Part shown: positions 23,538 to 31,032 of the stretch, piece by piece
Position numbering within the stretch: the stretch's first letter is position 1
How the letters are laid out: the number at the start of each line of letters is the position of its first letter
NCBI GenBank assembly: GCA_035628505.1
Contig: DASPJR010000008.1
Coordinates: 1 to 50,503 of the forward strand
DNA length: 50,503 nucleotides
Origin: DASPJR01 sp035628505
Lineage (GTDB): Bacteria; Planctomycetota; SZUA-567; H5-PLA8
Direction: 5' to 3'
Position numbers and translations under genes: made by a program
Notes under the pieces: generated by a model
What the model saw: only the letters and a program-made list of their open reading frames with translations
Database searches by the model: none
What the model was told of the DNA's origin: nothing

Positions 23538-25208
23538 TTACTTCTTCGCCGTAAACCGCCGCTTGAATTCCTTCACCGCCTCTTCGAGCTTCTTGGCCGT
23601 GTCGTCGCTCAGCGCCTTCGTGTTGTTGATGTCGGCGATGATTTCCTTGTGCGCGTTGCGGACTTCTTCGATCAATCCCTTTTCGAACTCGCGCACGCTC
23701 TTGACCGGCACATCGTCCAGGAAGCCCTTGGTCGCGGCGTAGATCACGACAACCTGATCGACGACGTCCATCGGCTGGTACTGCGGCTGCTTCAGGAGTT
23801 CGACCAGGCGGTAACCACGATCGACCTGGCGCTGCGTAACTGGATCGAGTTCCGTTCCGAGCTGCGCGAAGGCTTCCAGTTCGCGGAAGTTTGCGAGATC
23901 CAGGCGCAGCGTTCCGGCGACCTTCTTCATGGCCTTGATCTGAGCGTTTCCACCTACGCGGCTGACCGAGATGCCGACGTCGACGGCCGGACGCACACCG
24001 GCGTTGAACAAGTCCGGCTGCAGGTAGATCTGACCGTCGGTGATCGAGATCACGTTGGTCGGAATGTACGCGGACACTTCGCCTTCCTGCGTTTCGATGA
24101 TCGGCAGCGCCGTCAGCGATCCGCCCGTGCCGTAGACCTTTTCAATCTTGTGGTCGCCGGCGTTCGGCATCGCCTTCAGATCTTTTTTCGCTTCGTCAGC
24201 ACCGTGCTCGGCGAGGTAAACCTTGCCGTTCACGCCGCTCTTCTCGTCGGCCTTTCCGGAAAAACTCTTGGCGACGATGACGTGCTTTTCGGCCAGCTTG
24301 GCGGAGCGTTCCAGCAGGCGGCTGTGCAGGTAGAACACGTCGCCGGGGTACGCTTCGCGGCCCGGCGGGCGGCGCAGCAGCAGCGACAGTTCGCGGTACG
24401 CGGCGGCCTGTTTGGTCAAGTCGTCGTACACGCAGAGCGTGTCCTTACCTTCCTTGTACATGAAGTACTCGGCCATCGCGGCGCCGGCGTACGGAGCGAT
24501 GTACTGCAGCGGCGCGGGATCGGAAGCGCCGGCGGAGACGACGATGGTGAAGTCCATCGCGCCTGTTTCCTGGAGGCGCTTGACCACGCCGGCGACAGTC
24601 GATTCCTTTTGTCCGACCGCCACGTAGACGCAGATCACGCCCGAGTTCTTCTGATTGATGATGGCGTCGACGGCGATAGCGGTCTTGCCGGTCTTGCGGT
24701 CGCCGATGATCAGTTCGCGCTGTCCGCGGCCGACCGGGATCATGGCATCAACGGCCTTGATTCCGAACTGCAGCGGCACTTTCACTGGCTGGCGCAGAGC
24801 GATACCGGGAGCGGGGTATTCGACCGGCCAGGATAGGTCGGTGTTCACCGGGCCCTTGCCGTCGAGCGGGCGGCCGACGGGGTCGACCACGCGGCCGATC
24901 AGCGCCGGTCCGCAGGGCACCTGAAGCACGCGGCCGGTGCGCTTGACCTGCATGCCTTCGCGCAGGTCGTCGAAGCGGCCCATGACCGCGCAGCCGACGT
25001 TGTCTTCTTCCAGATTCAGCGCCAGTCCGTAGACGCCGGTCGGGAACTGGATCATCTCGCCGGCCATGACGTTGGTCAGGCCGTAGATGCGGGCGATGCC
25101 GTCGCCGACTTCGACGATCGAGCCGACTTCTTCCACCGCGAGCACCGCGTCGTAATTGGAAATCTGCTGCCGCAGCGTGCCGATCATTTCATCTACATCA
25201 ATGCGCAT
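23538..25208 (-). CDS. atpA: F-type ATP synthase alpha subunit with a large internal insertion
   Basis: A 556-residue F1 subunit that carries non-catalytic nucleotide sites. Conserved features are GDRKTGKT (P-loop, about 169-176), VYVAVGQKEST, ALLLYDDL-like VYDDLTKQAAAYR, YPGDVFYLHSRLLERSAKL and the arginine-finger region GISVSRVGGNAQ. Standard alpha subunits are about 500-515 residues. Here a charged segment of roughly 50 residues (about 307-360, from KHVIVAKSFSGKADEKSG to DHKIEKVYGTG) sits between the LLERSAKL helix and GGSLTALPIIETQ, keeping the frame. Both sides of the insertion are well conserved, so the protein should be functional. Confidence 0.97.
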   Translation of the reverse strand: MRIDVDEMIGTLRQQISNYDAVLAVEEVGSIVEVGDGIARIYGLTNVMAGEMIQFPTGVYGLALNLEEDNVGCAVMGRFDDLREGMQVKRTGRVLQVPCGPALIGRVVDPVGRPLDGKGPVNTDLSWPVEYPAPGIALRQPVKVPLQFGIKAVDAMIPVGRGQRELIIGDRKTGKTAIAVDAIINQKNSGVICVYVAVGQKESTVAGVVKRLQETGAMDFTIVVSAGASDPAPLQYIAPYAGAAMAEYFMYKEGKDTLCVYDDLTKQAAAYRELSLLLRRPPGREAYPGDVFYLHSRLLERSAKLAEKHVIVAKSFSGKADEKSGVNGKVYLAEHGADEAKKDLKAMPNAGDHKIEKVYGTGGSLTALPIIETQEGEVSAYIPTNVISITDGQIYLQPDLFNAGVRPAVDVGISVSRVGGNAQIKAMKKVAGTLRLDLANFRELEAFAQLGTELDPVTQRQVDRGYRLVELLKQPQYQPMDVVDQVVVIYAATKGFLDDVPVKSVREFEKGLIEEVRNAHKEIIADINNTKALSDDTAKKLEEAVKEFKRRFTAKK

Positions 25209-25219
25209 GTCTTAACTCC

Positions 25220-25275
25220 GGTTTCTCGTTTCTGCCCGACTTCTGTTTCTGGTTTCCAGTTTCTAGTTTCTGGTT
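25220..25275. repeat. GTTTCTGG-type linker repeat, atpA side of the four-helix-bundle gene
   Basis: ggtttctcgtttctg, ttctgtttctggtttccag, then tttctagtttctgg. With 25684-25720 it flanks the four-helix-bundle gene in opposite orientation. Confidence 0.65.
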
Positions 25276-25669
25276 AACGGCCTTTGTATTTCAAGCCCTT
25301 CACTTCAGCTTGCCGCAGGTATTGCATCAGCCCGCCTGTCAGCCTTTTAACCGAACCGCTTACAACACGAATTCTTTCAAACTCTTCCTCTGAGATGTAT
25401 TCCTGATCAAGCGCTACGTAGAGGTGCGATTCGAGCTCACCCGTTGAGCCTTTTGCGATCGACAGGAAACTTATGAACTCTTTTGTTCCATCCCTCTCAA
25501 AACCTTCGGCGATGTTTCCCATTGAAGAAACGGACGCTCTGCGTACCTGGTCTCTCAAACTGTAATCTTTCGCAAACTCTCCCCTTCGCGTATGTTCGTA
25601 AACAAGTCTTGTAAGTTCTCTGGCCTGCTGCCATGCTTCGATCTCTTCAAACCGCTTGATCGTCGCCAT
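25274..25669 (-). CDS. Four-helix-bundle protein (S23 / 23S rRNA intervening-sequence family)
   Basis: A 131-residue protein beginning MATIKRFEEIEAWQQARELT, the classical start of the family first met as open frames in 23S rRNA intervening sequences. Later motifs YSLRDQVRRASVSSMGNIAEGFER, FISFLSIAKGSTGELESHLYVALD and TGGLMQYLRQ complete the four-helix bundle. The function is unknown and the family is scattered, often next to repeats. ATG 25669 has GGGGGAG upstream. The gene lies between atpH and atpA, flanked on both sides by CCAGAAACC-type repeats in inverted orientation, as if it had been added to the operon as a unit. Confidence 0.9.
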   Translation of the reverse strand: MATIKRFEEIEAWQQARELTRLVYEHTRRGEFAKDYSLRDQVRRASVSSMGNIAEGFERDGTKEFISFLSIAKGSTGELESHLYVALDQEYISEEEFERIRVVSGSVKRLTGGLMQYLRQAEVKGLKYKGR

Positions 25670-25683
25670 AACTCCCCCATCCG

Positions 25684-25720
25684 GAGAACCAGAAACCAGA
25701 AACTCCAAACCAGAGACCTG
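25684..25720. repeat. CCAGAAACC-type linker repeat, atpH side of the four-helix-bundle gene
   Basis: gagaaccagaaaccagaaac followed by ccaaaccagagacc: inverted relative to 25220-25275. Confidence 0.65.
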
Positions 25721-25724
25721 AGTC

Positions 25725-26300
25725 TCAATCCGTCCACTTGATCGTCGCCAGCTTCAGCCCTTCCATCTTCTCTACCATCTGGTCCAGCGCGTGGCGCGTG
25801 GAGCGGTCCCACATCTTGTCTTCGTGGATCAGCACCAGTCCGCCGAGCAGCTCCGGCTTTACACTCTCATTCAGGTTCACCGTCTTGTTGAGCTTTTTCG
25901 ACAGCAGCGTCTTGAGCTGCTCGCGTTCTTCCAGGTCCAGCGGCCGCGCGGTGTGGACATCCACCGCCGCAATGCCCGCCTTCTTGTTCATTGTTTCGAT
26001 GAAGGCGCTGACGATCGTGCCGATCAGATGCGCGCGCTTGCGGTCCACCAGCACCAGCAGGAAGTTGCGCGTGACCTTCGAGAGATGCTTGAACGTGCCT
26101 TCGATCACCTTTCGCTTCTCTTCGAAGGAGATCGTCGGGGATTCGAGCAGCTTTTCGAGCTTCGGCGCCTTCACGAGGAGAATACGCAGCAGCTTGAGTT
26201 CCGCGGTGACCTGGTCGACCGAGCCGGACTCTTTGGCCGCTTCGTACAGCGCTTCCGCGTAAATCGCCGCGAGTGCTTTGCTTCCGCTTTTTCCTGCCAT
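25725..26300 (-). CDS. atpH: F-type ATP synthase delta subunit
   Basis: A 191-residue peripheral-stalk subunit that joins the b subunits to F1. The N-terminal helical domain (KALAAIYAEALYEAAKESG, LLRILLVKAPKLEKLLESP, SKVTRNFLLVLVDRKR) and the C-terminal segment (VDVHTARPLDLEEREQLKTL, ESVKPELLGGLVLIHEDKMWDRST) match the OSCP/delta family. Length is normal. It follows atpF with about 100 bases containing a CTTGGCT repeat that can fold as a hairpin. Confidence 0.96.
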   Translation of the reverse strand: MAGKSGSKALAAIYAEALYEAAKESGSVDQVTAELKLLRILLVKAPKLEKLLESPTISFEEKRKVIEGTFKHLSKVTRNFLLVLVDRKRAHLIGTIVSAFIETMNKKAGIAAVDVHTARPLDLEEREQLKTLLSKKLNKTVNLNESVKPELLGGLVLIHEDKMWDRSTRHALDQMVEKMEGLKLATIKWTD

Positions 26301-26310
26301 CGTTTCTTCC

Positions 26311-26398
26311 TAGCTCTTGGCTCTTGGCTCTTGGCTCTTGGCTCGGGACGCGCTTTGCCAGCGCTGTCCAAGAGCCAGGAGCTAAGAGCCAATAGCTG
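26311..26398. repeat. CTTGGCT tandem repeat with inverted partner between atpF and atpH
   Basis: Four copies of ctcttgg in tandem (26311-26344) face ccaagagccaggagctaagag (26368-26398), giving a long imperfect hairpin in the intercistronic mRNA. Confidence 0.7.
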
Positions 26399-26401
26399 CC
26401 G

Positions 26402-26959
26402 TTAATTCTTGCTCGCGTCCACTTCCTGCATCGCTTCGGCGATGAAGCGGCGGTGATCGTCGGCCTTGATCTCGCGTTCGATGACCTTCTGGGCGATGTG
26501 TGCCGTCACGGTCACCATCTTGTCGCGCAGCTCGGCGACGGCCGCGTCCTTGGCCAGCGTGATTTCGCGCTTGGCGCGTTCCAGCGCCCGCGCGGCTTCC
26601 TTGTTGGCCTCGGCGATAATCTCTTCTTTCAGCTTGTCGACGTCGCGCTTGCCTTCAGCGATGATGGCTGCCGCTTCGTCCTTGGCCGCGTTGATCTTCT
26701 TTTCGTATTCGGCGACCTTGGCGATGGCTTCCTTGTTCTTCGCTTCAGCGTCGTCGATCTTCTTCTGAATGTTATGCTCGCGCTCTTCGAGAGCGTGCAT
26801 GATCGGGCCCCAGGCCATTTTCCAGAGCACGGCCAGCAGCGCGAAGAAGACCACGACCGACCAGGCCAGCACCTGCAGTTCGGGCGTCAGGAACGGAGGC
26901 AGCATGCCGCCGCCACCTTCTGCTGCGATCACCAGGCTTGAACTGAGAAACTCAACCAC
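26402..26959 (-). CDS. atpF: F-type ATP synthase b subunit
   Basis: A peripheral-stalk subunit of about 185 residues: one N-terminal membrane helix (ELQVLAWSVVVFFALLAVLW) followed by a long charged helical stalk (REHNIQKKIDDAEAKNKEAI onward) that dimerises and reaches delta. The GTG at 26959 is chosen because GAGAGG precedes it with five-base spacing. The frame extends to 27043, but that extension runs into a strong intergenic hairpin (27014-27051) and has no ribosome site. The gene order c-b-delta is standard. Confidence 0.93.
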   Translation of the reverse strand: MVEFLSSSLVIAAEGGGGMLPPFLTPELQVLAWSVVVFFALLAVLWKMAWGPIMHALEEREHNIQKKIDDAEAKNKEAIAKVAEYEKKINAAKDEAAAIIAEGKRDVDKLKEEIIAEANKEAARALERAKREITLAKDAAVAELRDKMVTVTAHIAQKVIEREIKADDHRRFIAEAMQEVDASKN

Positions 26960-27013
26960 CGCGCACCTCTCCCATTTTCGGGATTTTTTGAATGTGTCTT
27001 CGTCAAACGCGCG

Positions 27014-27051
27014 CTGCCGATTGCCGGCCACCACGGCCGGCAATCTGGCAG
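27014..27051 (-). promoter_or_regulatory. Strong intercistronic hairpin between atpE and atpF
   Basis: ATTGCCGGCC (27020-27029) pairs perfectly with GGCCGGCAAT (27035-27044); CTGCC/GGCAG extends the stem beyond a one-base bulge. No T-run follows on the minus strand, so it is more likely an mRNA stability or processing element that keeps atpE message abundant than a terminator. Confidence 0.65.
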
Positions 27052-27064
27052 CATGCTGAAAAAT

Positions 27065-27364
27065 TTACTTCTGAGCCAGACCTTCGGCCGGCGCAACGAC
27101 AGCCGCAGCCTTGACCGACGGGGCTTCCGCCCAGTTTTCCTTGCTCACCTTGTTGCCGGCCAGCAGGATGACGATCAGCGCGAAGAAGGTGAAACCTTCG
27201 ATGAGCGCCGCGAGCACGATGGCCGCGCCGCGGATGTTGCCGGCGGCTTCCGGCTGGCGGGCGATCGATTCAACAGCGGCCGTGGCCAGCTTGCCGATGC
27301 CATACGCAGCGCCGCAGACCAGCAGACCAACTCCGAGAGCAACACCGAAAATAGCCAAACCCAT
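27065..27364 (-). CDS. atpE: F-type ATP synthase c subunit (rotor ring)
   Basis: A 99-residue hairpin of two membrane helices forming the proton-driven ring. The polar loop is ARQPEA, and the ion-binding carboxylate is the Glu in ALIEGFTFFALIV of helix 2. Helix 1 (GVGLLVCGAAYGIGKLATAA) is Gly/Ala-rich and lacks the Gln of sodium-binding c subunits, and the Glu is followed by Gly instead of Ser, so proton coupling is more likely. The C-terminus carries an extra roughly 25 residues (VSKENWAEAPSVKAAAVVAP and on) not seen in typical 70-85-residue c subunits. Confidence 0.96.
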   Translation of the reverse strand: MGLAIFGVALGVGLLVCGAAYGIGKLATAAVESIARQPEAAGNIRGAAIVLAALIEGFTFFALIVILLAGNKVSKENWAEAPSVKAAAVVAPAEGLAQK

Positions 27365-27553
27365 CTCTTACTTCTCCTCTCTATTGCCCATTCGCCAGAC
27401 GGCGGCGGGCATTCTGTCACGTTCTCCGCGCATTTCCGCAGCGGCCCCTCACAGCCATTCTGGCTGCAGCAGCGGAATGTGTGTCACCGCCGACTTACGC
27501 AGCGAGGCGAATTCCCGACAGGGGAAAGCGCCGGCCGATTTACTACAGTTCCG

Positions 27554-27617
27554 AGTTTCTGGTTTCAGGTTTCTGGTTAACAGCTGCCGAAGAACCAGAA
27601 ACTAGAAACCAGAAACC
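27554..27617. repeat. GGTTTCTGG/CCAGAAACC linker hairpin between atpB and atpE
   Basis: gagtttctggtttcaggttt ctgg faces ccagaaactagaaaccagaa, giving a self-complementary intercistronic segment. Confidence 0.7.
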
Positions 27618-27627
27618 TTAAACCAAA

Positions 27628-28545
27628 TCAGTGCTCCGGATGTACCGCCGCGCCGATGAAGACGATCGCCAGCAGCGTGAACACGTACGCCTGCAGGAAG
27701 CACACCAGGATTTCAAGCACAGAGATGCCCAGCGCCAGCGGCACGCCCAGGAACAGCAGCAGCCCGCTGATCGCGCCCAGTCCCAGGAGCTGCGAGATGA
27801 TCAAGTGTCCGGCAATCATGTTCGCGAACAGACGCACGCAGAGCACGAAGCACTTGATCAGCGGTCCGAGCAGTTCGAGTACGAACATCAGCGGCCACAT
27901 CCACAGCGGCGTTCCCGGCGGCACCAGATGCACCAGAAAATTCACCGGCCCCTGGTTGGCCATGCCCAGCACCCACACCAGCAGGTAAATCGATCCACCC
28001 ATCGCCAGCGTCACGCTGAAGTTGCCGGTGACGCCGCCGTATTCGGGGACCATGCCGAGGAAATTAAGAATCAGGATGAAGAAGAAGTAATTCAGGAATA
28101 GCGGCGTGTAATGCGCCAGATGATGTCCGCCGACCGGCTCAACCAGTTCATCGCGCACAAAAATGATCAGCGCTTCGACAGCGTTGGCCAGCGCGCCTTT
28201 GGGGGCTTTGTTGTCATGAACCGCGGCGAGCACGCGTTTGGCAACCATCATGGTAATGATGAAAAACAGGAGCGCACCGACCGTCAGTCCGGCCATGTGC
28301 TTGGTGAATTCCATCTTGAACGGTCCGACCATTTTCGGCGTGTAGCCGGCGACGGTTAGATGCCCGTGATCGCCAAAGGGCTTGTAGTAAACCTTGCCGG
28401 TCGTCGCGTCGACACCCCAGAGCACTTTATCCAGGATGTGGTGCATGGGATCATCGCCGCCGCCGTGATCGGCGTGTGCGTCGTGACCAGGAGCATGCTC
28501 GCCAGCTTTGTGCTCGTCTTTCTTGCCGTGTTTCTCTTCAGCCAT
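27628..28545 (-). CDS. atpB: F-type ATP synthase a subunit with His-rich N-terminus
   Basis: A 305-residue stator protein of the proton channel. The essential Arg is in CVRLFANMIAGH and the family segments FLNYFFFILILNFLGMVPEYG and VLEILVCFLQAYVFTLL are clear. The first 40 residues are soluble and rich in His, Asp, Glu and Lys (EEKHGKKDEH, then GHDAHADHGGGDDPMHH), unlike E. coli AtpB. ATG 28545 is taken as the start; a GTG seven codons upstream is in frame. It follows the AtpI-like gene after about 23 bases. Confidence 0.95.
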   Translation of the reverse strand: MAEEKHGKKDEHKAGEHAPGHDAHADHGGGDDPMHHILDKVLWGVDATTGKVYYKPFGDHGHLTVAGYTPKMVGPFKMEFTKHMAGLTVGALLFFIITMMVAKRVLAAVHDNKAPKGALANAVEALIIFVRDELVEPVGGHHLAHYTPLFLNYFFFILILNFLGMVPEYGGVTGNFSVTLAMGGSIYLLVWVLGMANQGPVNFLVHLVPPGTPLWMWPLMFVLELLGPLIKCFVLCVRLFANMIAGHLIISQLLGLGAISGLLLFLGVPLALGISVLEILVCFLQAYVFTLLAIVFIGAAVHPEH

Positions 28546-28568
28546 TTCAAAACCCCGGAACTGCACCG

Positions 28569-28970
28569 TTACTTTTCAATCGTATCCACTGCAATCAGCT
28601 TCGCCGCCAGCCAGCCTGCTTCCGCGAACATGCCAATCAGGTAACTGCCAAGCAGCGCCAGGAGCGCGGCGACCGGCTGTTCACGGAATGTTGCGTTTAA
28701 AAGCAGCGCCAGCCCCAGTAACAAAAACAGGCGCATCAGCAGTCCTGCGCCCCACCAAGCCCAGAACTTGCCACTGCTGTCTTTCGTCTCCCCCAGCCGC
28801 GCGAGCTTCAGCGCGAACGGCAATCCCAGAAGCGTCAGCAGAACTCCCGCCGCGCCACCCGCGTAGATCGGGTGCCTGTATTCACTTCCAACCCAGGCCC
28901 CAACGCCTTCGGCCACTGCAGCGGCTAAAATCACCTGCGCCGCGAGTACGAGTACTGTCAGGCGTATCAC
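28569..28970 (-). CDS. AtpI-like membrane protein of the ATP synthase operon
   Basis: A 133-residue protein with four hydrophobic segments (VLVLAAQVILAAAVAEGVGA; GGAAGVLLTLLGLPFAL; GAGLLMRLFLLLGLALLL; AALLALLGSYLIGMFAEAG). Its place directly before atpB, its length and its four-helix layout match the AtpI/ATP synthase I family, which assists c-ring assembly or magnesium supply. No individual residue proves it. It overlaps the upstream AtpZ-like gene by four bases (ATGA). Confidence 0.65.
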   Translation of the reverse strand: MIRLTVLVLAAQVILAAAVAEGVGAWVGSEYRHPIYAGGAAGVLLTLLGLPFALKLARLGETKDSSGKFWAWWGAGLLMRLFLLLGLALLLNATFREQPVAALLALLGSYLIGMFAEAGWLAAKLIAVDTIEK

Positions 28971-29203
28971 TTCAGCGTTTTCTTTACGAAGTGGTACATG
29001 CCTGCCGCGATACCCAGCATCCCCGCTGCAATCATCGCCCAGGGCGATGAGTTAAACTTGTTATCCAGCCACCAGCCCAGCGCCACGAACAGCGCCACAG
29101 TCACCGCCAGATGCATCCCCAGGCCCAGAAACTTCGCCAGATCGGCCTGGATTCCGCTCTTATCTTTGTCCGGCTTCTCGTCGTCTTTTCGCTCGTCCGC
29201 CAT
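28967..29203 (-). CDS. AtpZ/AtpI-family small membrane protein, first gene of the ATP synthase operon
   Basis: A 78-residue protein: a charged N-terminus (MADERKDDEKPDKDKSG), then two hydrophobic helices (LGLGMHLAVTVALFVALGWW and WAMIAAGMLGIAAGMYHFV) with the GWWLD turn typical of AtpZ/AtpI-type proteins (F0F1-ATPase subunit/Ca2+-Mg2+ transporter family). GAGG seven bases before ATG 29203 favours this start over 29221. AtpZ with AtpI forms a small cation channel in some bacteria; here the role is inferred from family and location. Confidence 0.82.
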   Translation of the reverse strand: MADERKDDEKPDKDKSGIQADLAKFLGLGMHLAVTVALFVALGWWLDNKFNSSPWAMIAAGMLGIAAGMYHFVKKTLK

Positions 29204-29486
29204 GAGAAGCCTCGGACGCAATAAAAAACCACTCCGCTCGTTTTTCTCGAGCCAAATGGGATAGATGAACGCCCGAACTGCGACGCCATCCGGCCCACAC
29301 GCTTCAATTTCGGGGGCTATCTGTATCGGATCGAACCAGACAAAACGATACGCGCCCTTATTTTAGCAAGGGCACTGCCGCTCTCTTTGCTGCTTTGAAA
29401 ACAGTTAAAGCAGAAGCCATCCCAAAGTCATGCAGCCTTTTCAAGCACTGCCGTTCACAACCCCCTCCAGAGAAGTGAGCACGCGA

Positions 29487-29515
29487 TTCATAGATCATAA
29501 GCGCTCCAATGTCAA
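29487..29515 (-). promoter_or_regulatory. Candidate sigma-70-type promoter of the ATP synthase operon
   Basis: On the minus strand a perfect TTGACA (29510-29515) is followed after 17 bases by TATGAA (29487-29492). The start of the AtpZ-like gene is about 285 bases downstream, leaving a leader with one hairpin. Confidence 0.45.
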
Positions 29516-29563
29516 CTGACGGGTGATTGGAATTTAAAAATTAATCAAAGTCGTAACGTTACG

Positions 29564-29593
29564 TTCGCACACCACTTAACTATGGCGTAAAAT
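29564..29593 (+). promoter_or_regulatory. Weak candidate promoter of the zinc-ribbon gene
   Basis: TTCGCA (29564-29569), 18-base spacing, TAAAAT (29588-29593), about 65 bases before the ATG at 29658. Confidence 0.3.
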
Positions 29594-29657
29594 ATGCTTT
29601 GATTTATCTCGGCTGTCGCTGGACGCAAGGGCGCAGCTTACGGGAGATCATCCGCTT

Positions 29658-29924
29658 ATGGCCAACTGCCCGATTTGCAAAACCCCTGGCGCGTATGTCG
29701 GCTTCAGCACCGTCGAATGCCGTAATCCAGACTGCGAGCACTTCTGTATCAACGAAGAGAAAGTCTGTCCGTGCTGCGGTAAGGTCGGACACACACCCGA
29801 TTTAGCTGAAGATGCCGCGGACGCCAGCCAGATGATCGGCAGCATCCAGGTCAATGGCTCCGGCGGCAACTCGCCGCTCGACCAGGCTGATCAGGACGAC
29901 AGCTCAGGGCCGTGTACGGTCTGA
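29658..29924 (+). CDS. Small zinc-ribbon protein
   Basis: An 88-residue protein with paired cysteine knuckles: CPICKTPGAYVGFSTVEC, CRNPDCEHFC and CPCCGKVGH, which can hold two structural zinc ions. The C-terminal half is acidic and low in structure and ends SSGPCTV. GGGAG about 11 bases before ATG 29658 is an acceptable ribosome site. The gene is divergent from the ATP synthase operon. Function unknown; single-stranded nucleic acid or protein binding is plausible for such ribbons. Confidence 0.78.
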   Translation: MANCPICKTPGAYVGFSTVECRNPDCEHFCINEEKVCPCCGKVGHTPDLAEDAADASQMIGSIQVNGSGGNSPLDQADQDDSSGPCTV

Positions 29925-29926
29925 AT

Positions 29927-30083
29927 GTGGCCCGAGCTTCAGCTCGCGCACTCTGCGTATCAGAAATTCCAAGTTATTCAGAAATCAGCTTTTCGCGAGC
30001 TGAAGCTCGCGCCACATTGCCTCTTCGCCGAGCTAACAGCTCGCGCCACACGCCTCTTCACGAGCTAACAGCTCGCGCTACAT
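29927..30083. repeat. Cluster of four GAGCT-N-AGCTC palindromes (GTGGCGCGAGCT family)
   Basis: Copies at 29927-29950, 29993-30016, 30027-30050 and 30059-30083. The first has centre CTTCAG, the second CTGAAG (inverted orientation), and the last two CTAACAG. All carry CTCGCGC and three end in CCACA or CTACA. They fill the gap between the zinc-ribbon gene and the next secreted protein. Confidence 0.8.
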
Positions 30084-30189
30084 ACTTGACGCTGAGCCCG
30101 CCCGCGACAAGATATTCTTCAACTGAATGGCTGCGGCTGAACCTGACAGCCAGGTGAATTCATCGTCCCTCTACCTTAAGGAGTCCGGA

Positions 30190-30720
30190 ATGCGAGCTCT
30201 ACTGTGCCTCATCGCCATCACATTGTCCCTGTCTCTGTGTCTTCGCGCTGAAGAAGAGAATCCGCTGAAGAAGGCCAAGGTCGGCGACTGGATTGAATGG
30301 ACCACAAGCTCGAAGTTCGGCGGCTTTGCCATGGAAGGCGGCATGAAGCAGACCGTCAAAGCCAAGACCGACGCAGACGTCACGCTAGAGATTGCCAACA
30401 AAACCCCGGCCGGCGACGTCAAGCAGGAGATCAAGATCAACCTCAACGAGAAATACGATCCGCGCAAGCAGGACCCCAATGCCGAGTTCAAGGAAACCGG
30501 CAAGGGCGAAGAGACCATCACGGTCGGCGGAAAATCCCTGAAGACAACCTGGACCAGCTACGAAACGACCAGCAACGCCGGCGGACAGAAGATGACGATC
30601 AAAGGCAAAGCCTGGGTTTCGCCCGAGGTGCCGCTCGGCGGCCTGGTGAAATCTGAAAACGAAATCGTCGGCATGGGAAAGCAGTCGCTGGAGCTCAAGG
30701 ATTTCGGCACCGGAAAGTAA
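30190..30720 (+). CDS. Secreted protein of unknown function
   Basis: A 176-residue protein with a clear signal peptide (MRALLCLIAITLSLSLCLRA). The mature part starts with KVGDWIEWTTSS and consists of alternating polar strands (KQTVKAKTDADVTLEIAN, GDVKQEIKINLNEKY, GGKSLKTTWTSYETT) ending in SENEIVGMGKQSLELKDFG, suggesting a beta-rich periplasmic domain. AAGGAG just upstream decides ATG 30190; the earlier in-frame ATG at 30127 would place the signal peptide internally. No known motif was recognised. Confidence 0.8.
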   Translation: MRALLCLIAITLSLSLCLRAEEENPLKKAKVGDWIEWTTSSKFGGFAMEGGMKQTVKAKTDADVTLEIANKTPAGDVKQEIKINLNEKYDPRKQDPNAEFKETGKGEETITVGGKSLKTTWTSYETTSNAGGQKMTIKGKAWVSPEVPLGGLVKSENEIVGMGKQSLELKDFGTGK

Positions 30721-30789
30721 AAAACGGCACTGAGTATTGGGGCAGAGCACAAAGCCCAGACGTTCAGAAGCGACGCGGAACGGACGGTC

Positions 30790-30969
30790 CTCCCTCCCCT
30801 TGCGGGAGGGAGTTAGAGGGAGGGGTTAGCCGCTGCACGAGACAGAGCGAGGCGAAAACGGAACGGAATTTGTCAGTTCTGATTGTTCATCTTTCATTTG
30901 TCATTTTAAGGTTTGCGACGCAACTGGATGACAAGTGAGAGAACTGACCCCCTCCCGCAAGGGGAGGGG
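30790..30969. repeat. 180-bp composite element bounded by CCCTCCCCTTGCGGGAGGG palindromes
   Basis: The left end is CTCCC...GGGAG at 30790-30812 and the right end is the inverted version CCCCTCCCGCAAGGGGAGGG near 30949-30969. The interior contains gggttagccgct and the tract gaatttgtcagttctgattg. A related element with the same ends and a similar interior is at 46322-46583. The element fills the gap before the MA-like peptidase gene. Confidence 0.7.
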
Positions 30970-31032
30970 AAACGACGGCACGGAGCGTTCTCCGTCCGCA
31001 CGGGTGGGAAATACAACGGCACGGAGCAGTCG

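Larger units (their letters stand above)
29204..29657. other. Divergent intergenic region upstream of the ATP synthase operon and the zinc-ribbon gene
   Basis: A 454-bp stretch without a credible gene. It contains a perfect GCCCTT/AAGGGC hairpin (29354-29373) in what would be the ATP operon leader, a good minus-strand promoter candidate (29487-29515), an AT-rich patch (29528-29550) and a weaker plus-strand promoter candidate (29564-29593). Confidence 0.6.

Noticed and set aside
23535..24836. 433-codon open frame opposite atpA
   Set aside because: Antisense shadow of a highly conserved gene in GC-rich DNA; its composition (Arg/Val/Asp/His-rich) is typical of such shadows and no family is recognisable.
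26960..27043. Longer AtpF start at 27043
   Set aside because: The extension runs through the strong atpE/atpF hairpin, lacks a ribosome site and is not like b-subunit N-termini.
29204..29657. Riboswitch or replication origin upstream of the atp operon
   Set aside because: Only a short hairpin and promoter-like boxes are visible; no DnaA-box cluster and no recognised riboswitch fold.
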